The translations under genes and the position numbers were made by a program. The notes beneath the pieces were generated by a model that ran no database searches, was not told where the DNA came from, and saw only the letters and a program-made list of their open reading frames with translations. Shown here in pieces: positions 58,661 through 64,000 of a stretch of 64,000 nucleotides of DNA; the first letter of the stretch is position 1, and each line of letters opens with the position of its first letter. Source of the DNA: Apostichopus japonicus (Eukaryota > Echinodermata > Holothuroidea > Aspidochirotida > Stichopodidae); assembly GCF_037975245.1 (NCBI RefSeq), contig NC_092561.1, positions 6,002,001 through 6,066,000 on the forward strand, in the 5' to 3' direction.

Positions 58661-61640
58661 CCGACGTCTCCCTCGCATGCTGACAGATTATGACGGGCGC
58701 CAAACTGACACAGGGTGGGTTTACTACGGAGGGAGGCCGCGAAGAGAGCCGCGAACGATCGAATGCGAGACTACATCCGACAAATGACCAAGGACAACCA
58801 TCTGCATGAACAAGGTTTCAAGTAGGAATTGTTAAGTTTATAAATGTTTGATTCCCCATGCATGTTGGCTGGCACATCGGCCAATTTGGGTAACCACCCC
58901 CTTCCCCCCCCCCCCCCCTGGTTGAGATCCCCAAGTTTTCTCATGCAGCATTTATTTGCAGGGTGAGAATATTGAGCCCTTTTATGTAATCTGTTTCTGA
59001 GACTCAAAGAAATTGATGTGGTGTCAAAGCAACTGAGGATGGACCGAACTGACACACAGCAGGCACAGACTTGGCAAAAATCAATTATTTTGATCCGTGT
59101 GAAAGTGGTCGGTTCTATGACCCTCTTGCGATGATATACTGATCACCCTGTTTTGCCTTGCACTCTTGGAGGACATGGTGGGATGTTTAAGCCTACTTGC
59201 CACTTGACCATTGATTCAATTTTTGTTTTGAAGAAGAGAGCCTTAATAGTGACAATCAAATTGATTATATGACATTTTGTGAGCTGTTGGACCTAAGCAA
59301 TAGACGACAAAGGTTTACTTTTAATGTACGTTTTAATTTTGGCAGGGCTGTGCACACTGACAAGTTTAATAAAAACAGAGTTTTTTGGTTGTATTTATTT
59401 ACAAAACCCCACCACCCTCCTCTCCCCCACCTTAAAACTCAAACACCACCTTTACAAGTAGTTGGGTTCTGTGTTAATAACCATTTTACTCTCAACATCA
59501 GATTCATTGAAATAATTAGTGAAAATGCTCTGTGAACGATTTTGCGGACATCTACTTTCGACCTAATCCTGCAGTTTTAACTGTCAGTCTACCGAAGTAG
59601 ACCTCTCGAGAACATTAAATATTTTCGACACAATCTGATTACACAAAGTAGAAAGGCGTGTGCATATTCAATGAAAAATTGTGGTTGATTCCATGTGAGG
59701 TATTTCTTTGAAAAGTATTGTAAAGTTCCTTAAATTTTGCTTTAACATTGTTAACAATCGCCAACATACATAACGGTTTCTCTATGGCAGTGTATTTGAG
59801 ATAATGAGAGCAAACTAGTCCATCTGTTTTGACCTGGAATAGAAATGACAACCTGATAGTATGCGGTATTTTTAGTCTTTTTTGGTTTTAGTCCCCATTG
59901 CAAATTTAGAGAAATATGCACATTTTTTTGTGTATTACATCAATTTTTATTGACCGTCCTTCAAGAAACAGGAATCAAACATTTTTTGTTTTTAAATCAT
60001 GGAGTAGACGCATTAGTAAGGAGACTAATTATTTTAAATTGTAGAAAGAATTTTGTAAAAGAAAATCATGGGTGATACCAAAAAAAAAGAAAAAACCCAG
60101 ATAAGTGATATCATTTTACGTTTCACATATCTCATTTTTTAACCCGAAAAAAAGAATCCTGATTTTTTTTTTTTTCACTTTTATTGGTACCTGAAATAGA
60201 TACAACTGCAATTTATCTCTCAACTGTGGCATAATAACATGAAAATATTGAATTGGCTAAAAAATTAGATATCTGAGGCCAAAAGTGATGTGGACCTTGA
60301 AATTTTTTTCACCAGTGTTTTGCTACGAAGGTACCTCTTGTCATCTCTCGAAACTTATACAAGGTACACCATGTTTTGTCATGAATATGTGATGTTGTTA
60401 GAAACATTTGAATTGGTTTGTTCTTTTTTTCTTTTTGTATGCAAATAGTTCTCTTAATTTGATCACTTTAGGATCAGCAATGTATGAAATGTTAGATGTG
60501 CATAATACAAAATGCCATCACTCAGTCGGTACAATAAGCAAATACCTTTTTTCCTGCCACTTTCACATCACACTTCAATCCTATGGTATTGACAGTATGA
60601 ACAGTTTCAGAGCTTTATCTAAATAGGAACAGGATGTTCATACTGTCACTGTCCCATGTCAATGGCATGGGGGGGGGGGGGTGAGGGGAGGCCTGGGGTT
60701 GAGGGGAGGCCTGGGGGAGGCATCATATATCTCGAAGATCATGTTGATTTTCACAAACCTTTTGCGAAAAGGAGGGTGATACCGCCAGGGATAGCCAGTA
60801 TGTATGTACTTAGATTTTACCGTCTCCTTTAGTATGTGTTACCTCAATGAGGCATATAGTTTAACCAAATTTAATGCTCCTTATAATGTGGGGAAATATT
60901 CGAATAGATTAGAACAACCATCAGGCAAAATAATTCTGGGAAACTTTGGACAAGTTTCATCTTGGCTGAAATACAGGAAACTTTGAACGAATTTTTTTTT
61001 TTTTTTTTTCGTCGGGGGATGAATGGATAGATGGATGGATGGACCTAACTCGGAAAAGGGTGAGAGGTGATATTGCGCAGGGTATGTTTGAAACCTTGTT
61101 GACTGGTTGGCTGTCAGAGGCAAGGCAAGCCCTACAAATGAGAATAAAAGTATTATTGGTTACATCGATTTACTTCTTTTGCAGATGTTACACGTTTTGT
61201 TTTGCATGGATTTTATGCTAATTATCATGAATACTCATTTTACGAGTAGATGGCTGATGTTCAATAGATACGTTTTATTTATGATTTTTTTTTTTAACTT
61301 GTGTGTGTGGAATGTGTAATAAGTCCTGCCCTTTACCCCCCATCCACCCACCCCCACCACCACCCCCCTATACATCGACTACTTTCTGGTGAGTTTATTG
61401 TTTTATTTTACTCATAAGAATTGTTTCTTCTCTTAATTTCACAATTTTTTAATGTATCATGACCTAAGTCAGTTCCATGTTGCTTTGCTGTAAACTTTGA
61501 AAACCACGTTTTTTGTAAATGAAAAATCATTGTAAGCTGCTTGATAAGAATGTACATGTGATATAAATTGAAGAGACGAAGTGGAGTAACAAAAATATCA
61601 AGTCTTGCCTTGGCTTTTCTTTTCTTCTATGTTTCACCTA
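58661..61640 (+). other. TNPO3 3' region
   Basis: Likely 3' UTR and flank. AATAAA hexamers lie at 59368-59373 and 61143-61148; which of them is used cannot be told. A C run (58900-58918) and a G run (60668-60681) are present. No further gene recognised. Confidence 0.45.
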
Positions 61641-61902
61641 AGGCATTACTGGAAGACCTCTTCTCTCCTCTCCCCCCCCCATCCCTGCTATGGGGAAGGG
61701 AACCTTGGAAATAATTTTTGTCAATCTATGAGGCAGGGAAATAGTTCCGTTTTCCCATTCCCAACACATACATGTTATTAGGCACCTACGGATAGACAAC
61801 TGCCGTGCTATATACCGAGGAGAGCTCAGGAATTGATTTGGAGCAAGTATTCGATGCTTCCGTGATGTACCCCTATGTATACCCTTAGTATAACCCTTAT
61901 AC

Positions 61903-62233
61903 CAGGGTTTCACCAACTTTACCCTCCCCACCACGAACCCCCTTTGGATGTTACAGTTTTCCACGAACCCCCAACTTTTCGAGACACGATCTGAGTCATT
62001 ATTATACAATAATACGTATAACGGTTCCTTCGTAAAAGATCCAAGTTCATAGTGTAATATTGTAGAGTTTGTCGATAGGTACGACTTAAGTACATTACTA
62101 AATTATATGATATATCAGATTTTAGTTCAACAAAAAGTACTCTAGTGTTTACTTTCAGAGACGTCTCACGAAGCCCCTGGGATGGACTCACGCACCCCTT
62201 AGGGGTTCATGCACCCAAGTTAGGGAACCCCTG
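61903..62233. mobile_element. hAT-like MITE with perfect 8-bp TSD
   Basis: Left end CAGGGTTTCACCAACTTT, right end AAGTTAGGGAACCCCTG (inverted repeats, imperfect). The flanking duplication CCTTATAC is exact (61895-61902 and 62234-62241). 331 bp, non-coding. Confidence 0.8.
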
Positions 62234-62325
62234 CCTTATACCCTTAGTTATACCCTTCGTTGTACCTTAGCATACGGGGTGTATAGGCACTAATAACAAG
62301 TCACTCATGTCCTATGGGTCAGGGA

Positions 62326-62877
62326 CATAGGCGTAGGAGGCGGGGGGTGGCTGCAGCCCCCAACCAACATTTTTTGTGAAAATTCGGGCAATATGCTGAG
62401 AATTTTTTCGGGCACCTACTGAAAGAAGAATAATTTTCAATGTGTTTTTCAAATTTTGTGGTGAAAATTTGGCAATATGCTGAGAATTTTTCGGGCACCT
62501 ACTGAAAGAAGAATAATTTGCAATGTGTTTTTTAATTTTTTTGGTGAAAATTCGGGCAATATGCTGAGAATTTTTCGGGCACCTACTGAAAGTAGAATAA
62601 TTTGCAAGGTGTTTTTCAATGGTTAAACTTATATTATTATTATCATTATTGTTGTAACGACTTCCCCAATAATTATAACCAATATGGAAGGGTAATAACA
62701 CGGAAAATGATTGTACGTTATTGGCATGTGATGTAATAACCGATGAATGCCTGTATGATATGCACATTAACATGTTGAACGCGCGCGGAGCGCACGAAAT
62801 ATTTTGGTTATATTTTTCGGACAAGTCGTTACAGCCCCCCCCCCCCCCCCAAATCAAATTAGGCTCCTACGCCTTTG
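62326..62877. mobile_element. hAT-like MITE with perfect 8-bp TSD and internal triplication
   Basis: Ends CATAGGCGTAGGAG and CTCCTACGCCTTTG are inverted repeats with one mismatch. The flanking duplication GTCAGGGA is exact (62318-62325 and 62878-62885). Inside, a roughly 83-bp unit (GCAATATGCTGAGAATTTTT, then CGGGCACCTACTGAAAG) is present three times at about 62380-62615. Non-coding. Confidence 0.8.
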
Positions 62878-62885
62878 GTCAGGGA

Positions 62886-64000
62886 TTGTCCTCTTTTGCC
62901 ACAAAAAATACCCAATTATGACTATACAAGCTTCAAATTCTAAAGGCCATTTTTCTTCACCTATGGTCCGATTTTACCGAAAATCCTACACTTTAAATCG
63001 CGAGAAAATCGATGATTATCTACTGACGGTAAATTCTTTCAAATAACCTTTTCAATTTTGGGATTCGAATGTAATCGGGTTTTGACTTTTTTTTTCGTTT
63101 TTCTTTTTTTTTTTTACAATGGACCCAATCAAGTGAATACATGATCTTGTTTTCCACTGGCGATTACATTTCGCTTGTTTGTCTCCGAGTAAATCGAAAA
63201 ATTGAAGGAATGATATATTCAAGAGAAGAAAAAGAAAGAAAAAACGGTAGACCTATTTAGTTCCGGTGAATTTGATAACAGTGGTGGAATTATTTACTAA
63301 TTTGACAAGCTTGTGAAGTAGTTGTTTTGTCTTTTTCATAGTCCTTCGCCTGATCGAAGAATGAGTATTGTAAACTGGAAATGAGTTCGCCTGATGGAGA
63401 TTACCTACAAAACGCATTAAAGCCTTTACACAAGCCTAATTGCAAAAATCTAGTAACTATAGAATTCCTACAAATTATCGAAGCAAAACCGTCGGCTCGG
63501 CGGCATAGCGAAATAAGACCCGACGGTGTCATAGTTTAACTAGGCCTACAGCACAAATTTGTAACAACTGATATTTTGCACAACGATGTCGTTAATACGG
63601 AAGTAGCAAAAGCCCGACCCCGGGGCGCGATTTTTTTTTTTCCAAACAGGTTTGCAATTACGGAGGTTCAGCCAATCAGATTGCTCGTGACGTCAGCATC
63701 AATAATGACCATCGCTTGTATGTTGGAAGACAAACACTGAATCAGAGGAGTGATAAGGTCGATATGGGTCTTAAACATGTCAAAACATGACTGAGTTCAT
63801 TGACGTCACTAAAACATGGTGAACAGATTAATGTTTGTATTGATTGATTATTGATTGACCTGTGACACTTAGTTAAGTCTACTAACGGGGTTTCCTTTCA
63901 ACACCCTCAATTTACTTTAAATGCTTGTATCACATGTTAACATTACTTATGATACATACGCTACATTCCACTGGGTTAGTGTTTATGTTATCCGTAAGCC
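62886..64000. other. Right end of window; no supported gene
   Basis: Homopolymer T/A runs and unassigned sequence. The only notable part is the candidate promoter near 63.6-63.7 kb. Confidence 0.4.
63610..63710. promoter_or_regulatory. Candidate promoter: CCAAT box and full CRE
   Basis: GCCAATCAG with CCAAT at 63672-63676 (NF-Y type) and the palindromic CRE TGACGTCA at 63688-63695 lie 11 bases apart. A short GC-rich patch (CCCGACCCCGGGGCGCG, near 63613) lies upstream. No exon is seen within the remaining 300 bases, so this is inference from motif pairing only. Confidence 0.3.

Noticed and set aside
62312-62857. 181-codon minus-strand frame
   Set aside because: Lies wholly inside the non-coding MITE and is built from its internal triplication.

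Overview
This is a stretch of animal nuclear genome: AT-rich, intron-rich and crowded with tandem repeats and transposon debris. The only gene that can be named is a complete 21-exon Transportin-3 (TNPO3) on the + strand (39065-58660, 927 codons). Its protein is of vertebrate length and exon-by-exon similar to vertebrate TNPO3, which points to an invertebrate deuterostome. The gene structure, the LINE, Penelope-like and hAT-like repeats and the lineage-specific secreted family fit an echinoderm such as a sea cucumber, but that placement is inference. No rRNA, true tRNA, operon or CRISPR feature is seen.

Left third (1-15.3 kb, plus 35.5-37.0 kb). There are five paralogous two-exon genes for a small secreted, cysteine-rich protein of about 315 residues that I do not recognise. 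They are called A (1-1057, -, cut by the window edge), B (3336-4668, -), C (5371-6939, +), D (13690-15312, +, broken) and E (35507-36973, -). A, B and D form one subfamily; C and E form the other. The A side (about 1-2.9 kb) and the D side (about 10.2-15.3 kb) are inverted duplicates. The C side (about 5.3-8.5 kb) and the E side (about 34.2-37.1 kb) are another inverted pair, about 26 kb apart. Relics of the signal-peptide exon lie between them. D has been hit by transposons: one 1.2-kb element with a second nested in it sits upstream, and another fragment interrupts exon 1.

Middle (15.3-34.2 kb). This part has no recognised host gene. It holds a decayed Penelope-like reverse transcriptase, a directly duplicated block (16.1-18.9 and 19.5-21.7 kb) carrying a LINE tail with an hAT-like element inside it, a hammerhead-ribozyme-like motif (21988-22028), a roughly 6.5-kb array of a 43-bp satellite with two sequence domains (23661-30215), and an antisense LINE remnant near 32.3-33.0 kb.

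Right half (38.7-64 kb). TNPO3 dominates. Its introns carry several minisatellites, and three of its exons (4, 5 and 18) have had an end duplicated together with a splice site. The clearest case is the 3' end of exon 18 plus its donor, present as ten 70-bp tandem copies. Downstream (58.7-64 kb) are the 3' region, two short hAT-like elements with perfect 8-bp target-site duplications, and a possible promoter (CCAAT box plus CRE) near 63.7 kb.
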